Source: Xanthobacteraceae bacterium (lineage in GTDB: Bacteria > Pseudomonadota > Alphaproteobacteria > Rhizobiales > Xanthobacteraceae). Taken from it: a DNA stretch of 57,950 bases. A program made the position numbers and the translations under genes. The stretch spans positions 1-57,950 of the forward strand of contig JAGRLZ010000106.1 in the NCBI GenBank assembly GCA_020441545.1. Direction: 5' to 3'. Positions within the stretch are counted from its first letter, which is position 1; every line of letters begins with the position of its first letter. The notes beneath the pieces are model-generated. The model saw only the letters and a program-made list of their open reading frames with translations, had not been told where the DNA came from and searched no databases. Shown piece after piece: positions 7,487 to 16,380 of the stretch.

Positions 7487-9190
7487 ATGAGACGCATGAC
7501 CCAGCCGCCGAAGCCGAAATCGCCCGCCGCCAGCAGCCTCGCCGCGCCGCTGCGGCTCCCTTTGTTCCGGCGGATCTGGCTGGCCAGCCTGCTGTCCAAT
7601 CTCGGCCTGATGATCATGGGCGTCGGCGCCGCCTGGACGATGACCCAGATGACCTCGTCCGCCGACAAGGTGGCGCTGGTGCAGACCGCGGTGACGCTGC
7701 CGATCATGCTGTTCGCGATGGCGGCGGGCGCGATCGCCGACATGTACGACCGCCGCAAGATCGCGCTGGTCTCGCTGACGATCGCGCTTGCCGGCGCGAC
7801 GAGCCTCACCACGCTGGCGGGGTTGGGCATCATGACGCCGAACCTCATGCTGGCGTTCTGCTTTATCATCGGCAGCGGCATGGCGCTGTTCGGTCCGGCC
7901 TGGCAGGCTTCGGTCAGCGAGCAGGTGCCGGCGGAAACGCTGCCGTCGGCGGTGGCGCTTAACGGCATCAGCTTCAACATCGCCCGCAGCTTCGGGCCGG
8001 CGATCGGCGGCGTCGTGGTCGCGGCAGCCGGCTCGGTCGCCTCCTTCGCGACCAATGCGCTGTTCTATCTGCCGCTGCTGGGGGCGCTGTTCCTCTGGCG
8101 CCGCGTGAGCGAGCCGTCGCGACTGCCGCGCGAGGGCCTGAAGCGCGCAGTCATTTCGGGGGTGCGCTACGTCGCCAATTCGCCGCCGATCCGCGTCGTG
8201 CTGACCCGCACCCTGGTGACCGGCTTTGCCGGCGGCTCGGTCGCGGCGCTGATGCCGCTGGTCGCGCGCGATCTGCTGCACGGCAACGCGCAGACCTACG
8301 GCATCATGCTCGGCGCCTTCGGTGTCGGCGCCGTGATCGGCGCGCTCAACATCAACAAGGTCCGCAAGTATCTGAGCGGCGAGGGCGCGATCCGGCTGTG
8401 TACGCTGGTCATGGGCGGCGCCATCATGGTCGTCGCGGTCAGCCGGCTCCCGGTGCTGACTGCCGCGGCGCTGGTGATCGCGGGCGGGATGTGGATGCTG
8501 TCTGTCGCGACCTTCAATGTCGGCGTTCAGCTCTCCGCCCCGCGCTGGGTCGCCGGACGATCGCTCGCCGCGTTTCAGGCCTCGATCTCCGGGGGCATCG
8601 CGATCGGAAGCTGGTGCTGGGGGCACCTCGCCGACGGGATCGGCGTCCAGGGCGCGCTGGCGGTGTCCGGCGCTCTGATGACGCTGTCGCCGCTGCTCGG
8701 CCTGTGGATCAGGATGCCGCCGGTCGGCGACCGCGACGAGGCCGCCGAATTCCTCGCCGATCCCGAGGTGCAGCTGTCGCTCTCCAGCCGCAGCGGCCCG
8801 ATCATCGTCGAGATCGAATACCGCGTCGACCCCAACCGCGCCCGCACCTTCTACCGGCTGATGCAGATGGTTCAGCTCAGCCGGCAGCGCAGCGGGGCCT
8901 ATGGCTGGTCGATCGCCCGCGACATCGCCGATCCGCATCTGTGGATCGAGCGCTATCATTGCCCGACCTGGCTGGATTTCCTGCGCCAGCGCAATCGCGC
9001 CACGCAGTCCGAGCGGGAATTGCATATCCGCGCGATGAAGTTCCATGAGGGCCCGGAGCCCGTCCGCATCCGGCGGATGCTGGAGCGGCCGCATGGCTCG
9101 GTACGCTGGAGGGAGACGACGCCGGATCCGGCCGCCGGCACCGCCGGGGAGGTGCTGCCGGTCGCGACGCCGGTCGGGAGCAGTTCCTGA
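7487..9190 (+). CDS. MFS_3-family exporter with C-terminal ABM-like domain
   Basis: A 567-residue inner-membrane protein. Residues about 25-425 contain roughly 12 hydrophobic segments with the MFS signature ADMYDRRK between segments 2 and 3. Residues about 440-545 form a soluble tail (EIEYRVDPNRARTFYRLMQM, then WSIARDIADPHLWIERYH) that resembles an antibiotic-biosynthesis-monooxygenase/dimeric ferredoxin-like fold. This two-part layout is known in the MFS_3/EntS-type 'transmembrane secretion effector' family, so it is not a new fusion. The cargo is unknown; relatives export siderophores or drugs. A second ATG nine bases downstream is an alternative start. Confidence 0.88.
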   Translation: MRRMTQPPKPKSPAASSLAAPLRLPLFRRIWLASLLSNLGLMIMGVGAAWTMTQMTSSADKVALVQTAVTLPIMLFAMAAGAIADMYDRRKIALVSLTIALAGATSLTTLAGLGIMTPNLMLAFCFIIGSGMALFGPAWQASVSEQVPAETLPSAVALNGISFNIARSFGPAIGGVVVAAAGSVASFATNALFYLPLLGALFLWRRVSEPSRLPREGLKRAVISGVRYVANSPPIRVVLTRTLVTGFAGGSVAALMPLVARDLLHGNAQTYGIMLGAFGVGAVIGALNINKVRKYLSGEGAIRLCTLVMGGAIMVVAVSRLPVLTAAALVIAGGMWMLSVATFNVGVQLSAPRWVAGRSLAAFQASISGGIAIGSWCWGHLADGIGVQGALAVSGALMTLSPLLGLWIRMPPVGDRDEAAEFLADPEVQLSLSSRSGPIIVEIEYRVDPNRARTFYRLMQMVQLSRQRSGAYGWSIARDIADPHLWIERYHCPTWLDFLRQRNRATQSERELHIRAMKFHEGPEPVRIRRMLERPHGSVRWRETTPDPAAGTAGEVLPVATPVGSSS

Positions 9191-9297
9191 GTTCATCCCG
9201 ATCGTCGGGGCCCGGTATCGCCGGCTCTTATCGTCGCCGGCCCTGGCGGAATCGCGGCTGCCGCCGGGCCGCGGCCTGCGGGGCATGACGTGCGGGG

Positions 9298-9336
9298 CCC
9301 GACTTGGGGGCCCGACTTGGGGGCACGACTTGATTT
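9298..9336. repeat. 13-bp imperfect tandem repeat
   Basis: Two exact copies of CCCGACTTGGGGG lie at 9298-9310 and 9311-9323, followed by a degenerate third copy beginning CACGACTTG. They sit in the 292-bp gap between the MFS gene and the FUSC gene. A second small duplication, GAACGGTCTTG, occurs twice at about 9423-9446. The rest of the gap shows no gene-like sequence. Confidence 0.7.
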
Positions 9337-9482
9337 GGGGACATGACCTGGCCTTCGCCGGGTGCGATCGGCCCGGTCGATTATACCGTTGCCGCGGCCG
9401 CCGGATTCCGCTTCAACGGTTCCGAACGGTCTTGTTCGAACGGTCTTGCGATCGGTGCTGTCCCGGGCCGCCATCGAGAATC

Positions 9483-11579
9483 ATGCTGCAAACCCTTCGA
9501 GAATTTGCCCGGCAGCTCACCTGGCGTGACGGGCTGTTCGCCGTGAAGTCGTTCGCGGCCGGAATGGCGGCGCTGTACATCGCCTTTCGCCTCAACCTGT
9601 CGCAGCCGAGCTGGGCGCTCACCACCGTCTATGTGGTGTCGCAGCCGTTCGCGGGGATGGTGCTGGCCAAGGCGTTCTATCGCGTGCTCGGCACGGTGAT
9701 CGGCGCCGCGATGTCGCTGGTGCTCGTGGCGTTGTTCGCCAATTCGCCGGAGCTGTTCTGCCTGGCGCTGGCGCTGTGGATCGGGATCGGCACCACGATC
9801 ACGATCTACCTGCGCGACGCGCCGCAGGCCTATGTCGGAATGCTGGCGGGCTATTCGGCGGCGATCATCGGGCTTCCGGCTGCGCTTGCGCCCGCGCATG
9901 CGTTCGATTTCGCCATCGCCCGCTGCCTTGAGATCATGCTGGGCATCCTGTGCGGCACGCTGGTGCACAGCGTGGTTTTTCCACGGCGCGCCGGCGATGC
10001 GTTGCGCCGGGCGGTCGCCGGCGCATTGCCCAGCATGGCGAGCTGGGCCACCGACGCGTTGCGCGGCCTCGGGAACGAGGCCCAGGGTCTCGCCGACCGC
10101 CGCAAGATCATCTCGACCGTGGTCGCGATGGATGGCCTGCGGGTTTTCGCGGCGCTCGATACGCCGACGCTGCGGGCGATCGGCGGCACCATCCGACGGT
10201 TCGAGGGGCGCCTGTTGTCGCTGCTCGCGGTACTGGTCCCGCTCTACGACCGCCTCGGCATCCTGCAGCGCAGGCGGCCCGATATCGCCGCCGACCTCCA
10301 GCCCATGGTCGAGCGGGTGGCCCGCCACATCGCCGGCTCGGCAAATGCCGTCACGCCCGAACAGTCGCAAAGGGAGACGGCGGAAGAAATCGCGCTGAAG
10401 GCGGAGATCGCGGCGCGGCTGCCCGCGGTCGCCACCTTGCGGGACGTGCCGGGCGCCTTCCTGGTCCACAGCATCCTGTCGCGGCTGCAGGACGTGCTGG
10501 CGATGTGGCAGGAGGCGGTCTGGCTCCGCGCCCATATCGCCGCCGGCGTCGCGCCGCGGGACGCCGGCCCCGCCCCGTCGTTCCGGCCCTATCGGGATGC
10601 CACCTTCGCGGCGGTCGGCGGCCTGATTTCCGCGATCACCGTGCTGGTCGCGAGCGCCTTCTGGATCGCGTCCGCCTGGTCCAACGGTCCGGCCGCCGTC
10701 ACCTTCGCCGGCATCATGTGCGCGATCATGGGCGGGCGCGACGATCCCGCGAGCGCGGCCACGGGCTTCATGAAGATGAGCCTTGTCGGCGTGGTGCTGG
10801 CGGCAACCTATCTGTTCGTCGTCCTGCCGCCGCTGACGACCTTCCCCGCGCTGGTGGTCGCGCTGGTGCCGCTCTATCTCGGCTGCGGGCTCCTGCTCAC
10901 CTTTCCGGGGACGGTTCCCTACACCATGCCGGTCATCTTCATCGGCGGCGGGCTGATCGGACTGTCCAATACGATGGATTACAGCTTCGACAGCTTCGTC
11001 AACAATTATCTCGGCTATGTGGTCGGCATGGCGACCGGCGCCGCCGCGCTGACCCTGCTGCGGCCGCTCGGCACCGAATGGATCGTGCAGCGCCTGACCC
11101 GCGGCATCATGCGCGACCTGGCGCGGCTGGCGCGATCGGCCACGCCCGAACCGCGCAGTGCCTTCGAAAGCCGGATGTTCGACCGGATCAACGCCCTGCT
11201 GATGCGGCTCGACCCGATGAATGCGATGCAGCGCGCCGCGATGCGGGGCGCGCTCGCCAGCCTGCGGGTCGGCCTCAACATCCTCGCGCTCGAAAGCATG
11301 CTTGCGACCCTGCCGCCGGGCGCCGCGTCGTCGGTGCGGGGCGTGCTGGATGCGCTGGCCGATCATTTCGGCCGGCGGGTGCGGCCGCACGTGTCGGGCC
11401 TGTTGCCGACGCTCGAAGCGGCCCGCGACCGATGCCTCGCGCTCGGCGACGATGCGCTGCTGACCCGCGCCGCGGAGTCGCTGTATAGTATCGAGATGAC
11501 GCTGCGCCAGCATCCCGGCTTCTTCGGATCGTCGGCCGCGATCCCTGCGGCGGCCGCAACCGGGCCGGTGCCCGCATGA
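9483..11579 (+). CDS. FUSC family (AaeB-like) efflux inner-membrane protein
   Basis: A 698-residue integral membrane protein with two blocks of about five to six hydrophobic segments (residues about 20-165 and 355-500), each followed by a soluble region. This is the duplicated layout of the FUSC/aromatic-acid-exporter family. By analogy with E. coli AaeB it should be the proton-driven pump for aromatic carboxylic acids or similar toxic anions. The ATG at 9483 begins MLQTLREFARQLTWRDGLFAVK, the usual family N-terminus; the open frame upstream overlaps the MFS gene and looks non-coding. Its TGA overlaps the ATG of the DUF1656 gene (ATGA), indicating translational coupling. No LysR-type aaeR regulator is adjacent. 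Confidence 0.9.
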   Translation: MLQTLREFARQLTWRDGLFAVKSFAAGMAALYIAFRLNLSQPSWALTTVYVVSQPFAGMVLAKAFYRVLGTVIGAAMSLVLVALFANSPELFCLALALWIGIGTTITIYLRDAPQAYVGMLAGYSAAIIGLPAALAPAHAFDFAIARCLEIMLGILCGTLVHSVVFPRRAGDALRRAVAGALPSMASWATDALRGLGNEAQGLADRRKIISTVVAMDGLRVFAALDTPTLRAIGGTIRRFEGRLLSLLAVLVPLYDRLGILQRRRPDIAADLQPMVERVARHIAGSANAVTPEQSQRETAEEIALKAEIAARLPAVATLRDVPGAFLVHSILSRLQDVLAMWQEAVWLRAHIAAGVAPRDAGPAPSFRPYRDATFAAVGGLISAITVLVASAFWIASAWSNGPAAVTFAGIMCAIMGGRDDPASAATGFMKMSLVGVVLAATYLFVVLPPLTTFPALVVALVPLYLGCGLLLTFPGTVPYTMPVIFIGGGLIGLSNTMDYSFDSFVNNYLGYVVGMATGAAALTLLRPLGTEWIVQRLTRGIMRDLARLARSATPEPRSAFESRMFDRINALLMRLDPMNAMQRAAMRGALASLRVGLNILALESMLATLPPGAASSVRGVLDALADHFGRRVRPHVSGLLPTLEAARDRCLALGDDALLTRAAESLYSIEMTLRQHPGFFGSSAAIPAAAATGPVPA

Positions 11580-11773
11580 TCCGGGAGATCAGCCTCGACG
11601 GCATCTTTTTCCCGCCGCTGCTCGGCTATCTCGCCGGTGCGGCGCTGGCCTGGTATGTGCTGCGCTTCCTGCTCGGCCGGATCGGCTTCTACCGGCTGGT
11701 CTGGCATCCGCCGCTGTTCAACACCGCGCTTTACGTCGTTCTGCTCAGCATCTTCGTCGTCGCGACGCTGTAG
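11576..11773 (+). CDS. DUF1656 (AaeX-like) small membrane protein
   Basis: A 65-residue protein with two predicted transmembrane helices (about 13-33 and 48-65) and the family motif EISLDGIFFPP at the N-terminus. DUF1656 proteins are regularly encoded between the FUSC pump and the HlyD-like adaptor, as aaeX is in E. coli, and are presumed to be a small accessory of the pump; their function is not established. The start overlaps the FUSC stop by four bases, and the adaptor gene follows 18 bp after its own stop. Confidence 0.9.
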   Translation: MIREISLDGIFFPPLLGYLAGAALAWYVLRFLLGRIGFYRLVWHPPLFNTALYVVLLSIFVVATL

Positions 11774-11791
11774 CCTTTCCGGGATCGTCTC

Positions 11792-12691
11792 ATGCCGCAG
11801 GTCAGTTCATGGATTCGGATGACGGTCACGGCGCTGGCCGTCGCCGCCGCCGTGGTGGCGGGCTGGTATCTGTGGCGCACCTATGAGGAAAGCCCGTGGA
11901 CGCGCGACGGCCGGGTCCGGGCCAATGTGGTGATGGTGGCGCCGGACGTGGCGGGCGCGCTGGTCGATATCCGGGTCAGGGACAATCAGGAGGTTCGGAT
12001 CGGCGACGTGCTGTTCGTGGTCGATCCGGCGCGCTACAAGCTCGCGGTGGTGCAGGCCGAAGCGATGCTGGCGGGCGCCAGGAGCGTGCTCGAGCAGCGG
12101 CAGGAGGAGCAGGCGCGGCGCGAGCGGCTGAGCGCGGCGTCGATCTCGCAGGAGGCGCTGACGCAGGCCCGCACCGCGACGCTGTCGGCGCAGGCCGACT
12201 ACGACCGGGCGGAAGCGGCGCTGGGCGTCGCGAAACTGAATCTGGCGCGCACCGAGGTGCGCTCGCCGGTCAACGGCCACGTCACCAACCTGCTGATCGG
12301 CCGCGGCGACTATGCGGTCGCCGGCAAGCCGATGGTGGCGGTGATCGACAACGATTCGTTCTATGTCGCCGGCTATTTCGAGGAGACCAAGCTGCGCCAC
12401 ATCCGGATCGGCGATCCGGTGTCGATCCGGCTGATGGCCTATCAGGCGCCGCTCAAGGGGCACGTCCAGAGCGTGGCGCGCGCCATCACCGACCGCGACA
12501 ACGCCACCGGCGCCGATCTGATCGCCAACGTCAATCCGACCTTCAGCTGGGTGCGGCTGGCCCAGCGCATTCCGGTCCGCATCGCCATCGACGACATCCC
12601 GAAGGGGATCGCGCTGAGCGCGGGGATGACCGCCACGGTGGTGGTGACGGAGCCGGCCGGCGACCGCCACGTCAAGCCGCCGGCCGGCTGA
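11792..12691 (+). CDS. HlyD/AaeA-like periplasmic adaptor
   Basis: A 299-residue membrane fusion protein. One N-terminal membrane anchor spans about residues 8-28, followed by a barrel-sandwich lipoyl half (GRVRANVVMVAPDVAGALVD), a short helical hairpin (about 90-150) and the second lipoyl half with a beta-barrel (RSPVNGHVTNLLIGRGDYAV). The size and the conserved TRDGRVRAN segment match AaeA-type adaptors that pair with FUSC pumps. It should link the inner-membrane pump to an outer-membrane channel, which is not encoded here. It is the third gene of the FUSC-DUF1656-HlyD operon. Confidence 0.92.
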   Translation: MPQVSSWIRMTVTALAVAAAVVAGWYLWRTYEESPWTRDGRVRANVVMVAPDVAGALVDIRVRDNQEVRIGDVLFVVDPARYKLAVVQAEAMLAGARSVLEQRQEEQARRERLSAASISQEALTQARTATLSAQADYDRAEAALGVAKLNLARTEVRSPVNGHVTNLLIGRGDYAVAGKPMVAVIDNDSFYVAGYFEETKLRHIRIGDPVSIRLMAYQAPLKGHVQSVARAITDRDNATGADLIANVNPTFSWVRLAQRIPVRIAIDDIPKGIALSAGMTATVVVTEPAGDRHVKPPAG

Positions 12692-12872
12692 GCCGCCGGG
12701 AAACCGAATCGCCGGGATGACTGAAGCGGGGTGGATGACGCAGGCGCGAATGGCGCGGGATGCGGCGGGCCACATGCGCCACGAAACACGCGCAGTGAAA
12801 GAATCACGGGCCACGAAACATGCGCCGTGAAACCATAACCGCCATGAAAAATGGCACCACGGGAGATTAAAG

Positions 12873-12959
<87 letters not shown>

Positions 12960-13110
12960 CCGGGCGGGTTGATAAGGACCGCCGCCGCGCTTGTCAAATG
13001 CAACCTCTCGGGAGCCGGATTCGACGTTCGCGGCCCGCTGCAGGGCGGACTTGACGGACGCGGATGCGTGGATTCCCGATCTGCAAAAATATCCGCTGAA
13101 GCGGGATACG

Positions 13111-13149
13111 GAGCCCCGCTCCGATTTGATCGGAATGGAAATGGCTCTA
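13111..13149. repeat. Dispersed palindromic repeat, unit B
   Basis: A 39-bp imperfect palindrome: GAGCCCCGCTCC, then a small inner dyad CCGAT-TTG-ATCGG, then GGAAATGGCTCTA. A near-identical copy lies at 32712-32752, and a diverged one in reverse orientation at 15392-15430. It sits in the 311-bp gap between the tRNA-Leu gene and the NDUFA9-like gene, which otherwise shows no gene. Confidence 0.8.
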
Positions 13150-13270
13150 GAATCGAATCGCGGGCGCTAAATCGACTGTACAGCGTCGGGGCGATGGCGT
13201 ATCGCCAACGGCAGAGAACCGCAGTTTCCGGGCGCCACCCCGCGCCCTTTTGCCCGGTTGAGGTCGAACC

Positions 13271-14251
13271 ATGCCAGCAGCTTTGCCTTCCAATTCCGAA
13301 ACCCTCGTCACCGTTTTCGGCGGATCGGGCTTCATCGGGCGGCATGTGGTGCGCGCCCTGGCCAAGCGCGATTACCGCGTCAGGGTGGCGGTGCGGCGGC
13401 CCGAGCTTGCCAATCACCTGCAACCGCTCGGCCGGGTCGGGCAGATTCACGCCGTTCAGGCCAATATCCGATATCCGGATTCGGTGGCGGCCGCGATCCG
13501 CGGCGCGGACATCGTCATCAACCTGGTCGGCATCATGGCCGAGAGCGGCGCGCAGCGCTTCGATGCCGTGCAGGGTGCCGGCGCCGGCACGGTGGCGAAG
13601 GCGGCCGCGGCGGCCGGTGCCCGGATGATCCATGTTTCGGCGATCGGGGCCGATGCCGAATCGCCGTCGCGCTATGCCCAGGCCAAGGCGGCCGGCGAGG
13701 CGGCGGTGCGCGAGGCCGCGCCGGACGCGGTGATCTTCCGGCCCTCGGTGGTGTTCGGCCCCGAGGACGAGTTCACCAATCGCTTCGCCGCCATGGCGCA
13801 GATGATGCCGGTGCTGCCGCTGGTCGGCGACGGGGTGACCCGGATGCAGCCGGTCTATGTCGAGGATGTCGCCCATGCGGTCGCCGATGCCGCCGACGGC
13901 AAGGCGAAGGCCGGCGGCGTCTACGAGCTCGGCGGACCGGACGTCATGAGCCTGCGCCAGATCGTCAGCGGGATTCTCGAGATCATCGACCGCAAGCGCT
14001 GGCTGGTGCCCCTGCCGTTCGCACTGGCGCGCCTCAAGGCGGTCGTGCTGCAATTCGCGCCGTCGCCGCTCACGCTGACGCGCGATCAGGTGACGTTGCT
14101 GCAATCCGACAACGTGGTGTCGGACGGGGCCAGGGCGGCCGGGCTGACGCTGGAAGGGCTCGGCATCGCGCCGGATGCGCTTCAGGCTGTGGCGCCGCAA
14201 TATCTCTGGCGCTTCCGCCCGATGGGCCAGTTCCAGCGCAAGAACGCCTGA
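13271..14251 (+). CDS. NDUFA9-like NAD(P)-binding epimerase/dehydrogenase
   Basis: A 326-residue extended/atypical SDR. The Rossmann motif VFGGSGFIGRHVVRAL lies at residues about 15-30, and NLVGIMAE, FRPSVVFGPED and QPVYVEDVA are typical of the complex I NDUFA9-type subgroup. The classical catalytic YxxxK is replaced by YAQAK (about residue 136), which may still hold Tyr and Lys. In Alphaproteobacteria these proteins are annotated as complex I NDUFA9 subunit family members; whether they associate with NADH dehydrogenase in bacteria is not settled. It diverges from the tRNA gene and converges with uppP. Confidence 0.85.
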   Translation: MPAALPSNSETLVTVFGGSGFIGRHVVRALAKRDYRVRVAVRRPELANHLQPLGRVGQIHAVQANIRYPDSVAAAIRGADIVINLVGIMAESGAQRFDAVQGAGAGTVAKAAAAAGARMIHVSAIGADAESPSRYAQAKAAGEAAVREAAPDAVIFRPSVVFGPEDEFTNRFAAMAQMMPVLPLVGDGVTRMQPVYVEDVAHAVADAADGKAKAGGVYELGGPDVMSLRQIVSGILEIIDRKRWLVPLPFALARLKAVVLQFAPSPLTLTRDQVTLLQSDNVVSDGARAAGLTLEGLGIAPDALQAVAPQYLWRFRPMGQFQRKNA

Positions 14252-14347
14252 GGCTCACCGGGACTGTCGCGACGACGGTTCTTTATGGCGGTCCCGGTTC
14301 TGCGAAGCACGGCCTCGCATTGCATCGCACCCGGGACGTCGCGGCCT

Positions 14348-15154
14348 TCAATATCCCAGCGCCAGCGCGATCAGGCCGAGCGTGCCGACCATCACCCGCC
14401 ACCAGGCGAAGAAGGTGAAGCCGTGGCGTGTGACGTAATTGAGGAATGCCTTCACCACGATGATCGCGGTGATGAACGACACCACGAAGCCGATCGCGAT
14501 GATATAGGAGTGATCCAGCGTCATCTCGTGGCGGCTCTTGTAGAGGTCGTAGACGAAGGCGCCGAGCATGGTCGGGATCGCCAGGAAGAACGAGAATTCC
14601 GCCGACGACCGCTTGTCGGCCCCGAGCAGCATCGCCGCGACGATGGTGGCGCCGGAGCGGGAGACGCCCGGGATCATCGCGGTGCATTGGGCGAAGCCGA
14701 TGGCCAGATAGGTCATCAGCGGAAACGCGGTGGCATCGTGCAGCCGTGGCCTGAGCTCGATCTGGTCGACCCACATCAGCACCGCGCCGCCGACGATCAG
14801 CGAGAAGCAGACCACCCACGGGTTGAACAGGTAGCTCTTGATGTAGCCGCCGAGCAGGCCGCCGATGACCGCCGCCGGCAGGAACGCGACGACAACCCCG
14901 ATGACGAAGCGGCGGGCGGCCGGGTCGGTGAACATGCCGAGCGCGATGTTCCACAATTTGACAAAATAAATGGCCAGAATGGCCAGAATCGCGCCGAGCT
15001 GGATGAGGATGGCGAAGCTCTTCCAGAAATTGTCCTGCCCCAGATCGAAGAACCGCTCGACCAGCAACAGGTGGCCGGTCGACGACACCGGCAGGAACTC
15101 GGTCACGCCCTCGACGATACCGAGGATCACCGCACGGATGGCATCTGACAGCAT
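14348..15154 (-). CDS. uppP: Undecaprenyl-diphosphatase (BacA/UppP)
   Basis: A 268-residue inner-membrane enzyme that dephosphorylates undecaprenyl diphosphate to recycle the lipid carrier for peptidoglycan and other glycans. The two family signatures are clear: EGVTEFLPVSSTGHLLL at residues 14-30 and PGVSRSGAT at about 172-180. These hold the conserved Glu, Ser and Arg of the active site. About eight hydrophobic segments are visible, and the length matches the family. The gene is monocistronic, converging with the NDUFA9-like gene; its upstream side is a repeat-filled gap. Confidence 0.97.
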   Translation of the reverse strand: MLSDAIRAVILGIVEGVTEFLPVSSTGHLLLVERFFDLGQDNFWKSFAILIQLGAILAILAIYFVKLWNIALGMFTDPAARRFVIGVVVAFLPAAVIGGLLGGYIKSYLFNPWVVCFSLIVGGAVLMWVDQIELRPRLHDATAFPLMTYLAIGFAQCTAMIPGVSRSGATIVAAMLLGADKRSSAEFSFFLAIPTMLGAFVYDLYKSRHEMTLDHSYIIAIGFVVSFITAIIVVKAFLNYVTRHGFTFFAWWRVMVGTLGLIALALGY

Positions 15155-15259
15155 CGGAAGGTCGCTTTGTTGGGCGGGCGCGGGGCGGGGAGAATCGCCG
15201 ACCCTTCTCCCTTATTCGCCGATCCGCCGCAACGGCAAAATATGCACGTCAGGAGCCAG

Positions 15260-15306
15260 AGCATGATCCCGAAAAGTGGAATCCGGTTTTTGGAAAAGAT
15301 CATGCT
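15260..15306. repeat. Dispersed palindromic repeat, unit C
   Basis: A 47-bp element with terminal inverted repeats AGCATGATC and GATCATGCT, and the inner sequence CCCGAAAAGTGGAATCCGG. A related copy in the other orientation is at 21873-21919. It lies in the 406-bp gap between uppP and fzlA, together with the composite repeat at 15392-15490. Confidence 0.82.
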
Positions 15307-15391
15307 CAATCAAAAAGATAGACGGCGGGTCTGATTGAGCGCGGTTGGATCAGACCCTGGCGGGACCGCTTGCCGTTGCCGTGCCGATGGT

Positions 15392-15490
15392 TAGAGCCCC
15401 GCTTCCGACGGAATCAGGAGCGGAGTTCCATGTTGCTATTCTGACGCGTTTTCTTCATGCGAACCGGTACCCACGTCGCTCGAAAACGCT
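15392..15490 (-). repeat. Composite repeat A+B (inverted copy)
   Basis: Read on the minus strand this is unit A, beginning AGCGTTTTCGAGCGACGTGG and ending GAAGAAAACGCGTC, then unit B, ending GGAAGCGGGGCTCT. The same A-then-B order occurs on the plus strand at 32651-32752. Unit A is bounded by short inverted repeats around AGCGTTTTC and GAAAACGCG. No gene is visible in this part of the gap. Confidence 0.8.
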
Positions 15491-15560
15491 ATGGGAAAGC
15501 CCGCTCTCGCGGCGCGCCGGAGACGGTTTGTTAAGGACGCGAACGTATCTAAGGGATTCG

Positions 15561-16253
15561 ATGTTCACGCTGTTCCATCATCCATTCTGTCCCCATTCCA
15601 GGTTCATCCGCCTCGTTCTCGGCGAGTATGGGCTCGACCTGCAATTGGCGGAGGAGCGGCCGTGGGAGCGGCGCGAGGATTTCCTGATCCTCAATCCGGC
15701 CGGAACCACGCCGGTGCTGGCGGCGGAGCACATTCCGCCGATCCCGCATGCCGGCATCATCGCCGAATATATCGACGAGACCTACGGGGCGGGTCGCCCG
15801 GACCGCCGGCTGCTGCCGGAAACCCTGCAGGAGCGCATCGAGGTGCGCCGCCTGATGGCGTGGTTCAACGAGAAATTCTTCGAGGAGGCCAGCAGCCCGC
15901 TGGTCACCGAGCGCATCTACAAGCGCTTCATGAGCGAGGCCGATGGCGGCGGCCCGCCGCAGGCCGAGGTGCTGCGTGCGGCGAAAGCCAATGTGCGCTA
16001 TCATCTGGCCTATATCGGCTGGCTGGCGCGCACGCGGAACTTCCTGGCCGGCGACCGGCTGACCTATGCCGACCTCGCCGCCGCGGCGCATCTGTCGGCC
16101 ATCGACTATCTGGGCGATGTGCCATGGAACGAGGACGATGCCGCCAAGCACTGGTATGCGCGGGTGAAGTCGCGCCCGTCGTTCCGCCCGCTGCTGGCGG
16201 AGTGGCTCGCCGGCGTGCCGGCCTCGCGCACCTACGTCGATCTGGATTTTTGA
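15561..16253 (+). CDS. fzlA: FzlA-type GST-fold FtsZ-binding protein
   Basis: A 230-residue protein with a glutathione S-transferase fold: thioredoxin-like N-domain (FTLFHHPFCPHSRFIRLVLG, residues 2-21) and a helical C-domain. It ends with YVDLDF. These features fit FzlA, first described in Caulobacter, which binds FtsZ filaments, is needed for constriction and is conserved in Alphaproteobacteria; catalytic GST activity is not its known role. The ATG at 15561 begins at the conserved N-terminus, and the upstream frame runs through a dispersed repeat. It precedes queG by 127 bp. A generic GST is the alternative reading. Confidence 0.82.
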   Translation: MFTLFHHPFCPHSRFIRLVLGEYGLDLQLAEERPWERREDFLILNPAGTTPVLAAEHIPPIPHAGIIAEYIDETYGAGRPDRRLLPETLQERIEVRRLMAWFNEKFFEEASSPLVTERIYKRFMSEADGGGPPQAEVLRAAKANVRYHLAYIGWLARTRNFLAGDRLTYADLAAAAHLSAIDYLGDVPWNEDDAAKHWYARVKSRPSFRPLLAEWLAGVPASRTYVDLDF

Positions 16254-16272
16254 CCTGCGGAACGCATCCTCC

Positions 16273-16372
16273 GTCATGCCCGCGCAGGCAGGCATCCAGT
16301 AACCTCCACGGTCGCTTGTGGGTACTGGATCATCCGCCTTCGCGGATGATGACCGCCGCGATGGTTGTCGGC
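16273..16372. repeat. REP-like palindromic element
   Basis: It begins CCGTCATGCCCGCGCAGGC and includes the hairpin ATCATCCGCC-TTC-GCGGATGAT near 16328-16350. GTCATGCCCG is the same leading sequence as in the elements at 17577 and 24693. It fills most of the gap between fzlA and queG and could act as a transcription barrier or an mRNA end. Confidence 0.7.
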
Positions 16373-16380
16373 GCCACATC

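Noticed and set aside
7451-9286. A 611-codon minus-strand frame opposite the MFS gene
   Set aside because: Charged low-complexity product without motifs, spanning the whole of a clear MFS transporter gene.
9381-11513. A 710-codon minus-strand frame opposite the FUSC gene
   Set aside because: Arg/Gln/His-rich shadow product; the plus strand gives a coherent membrane protein.
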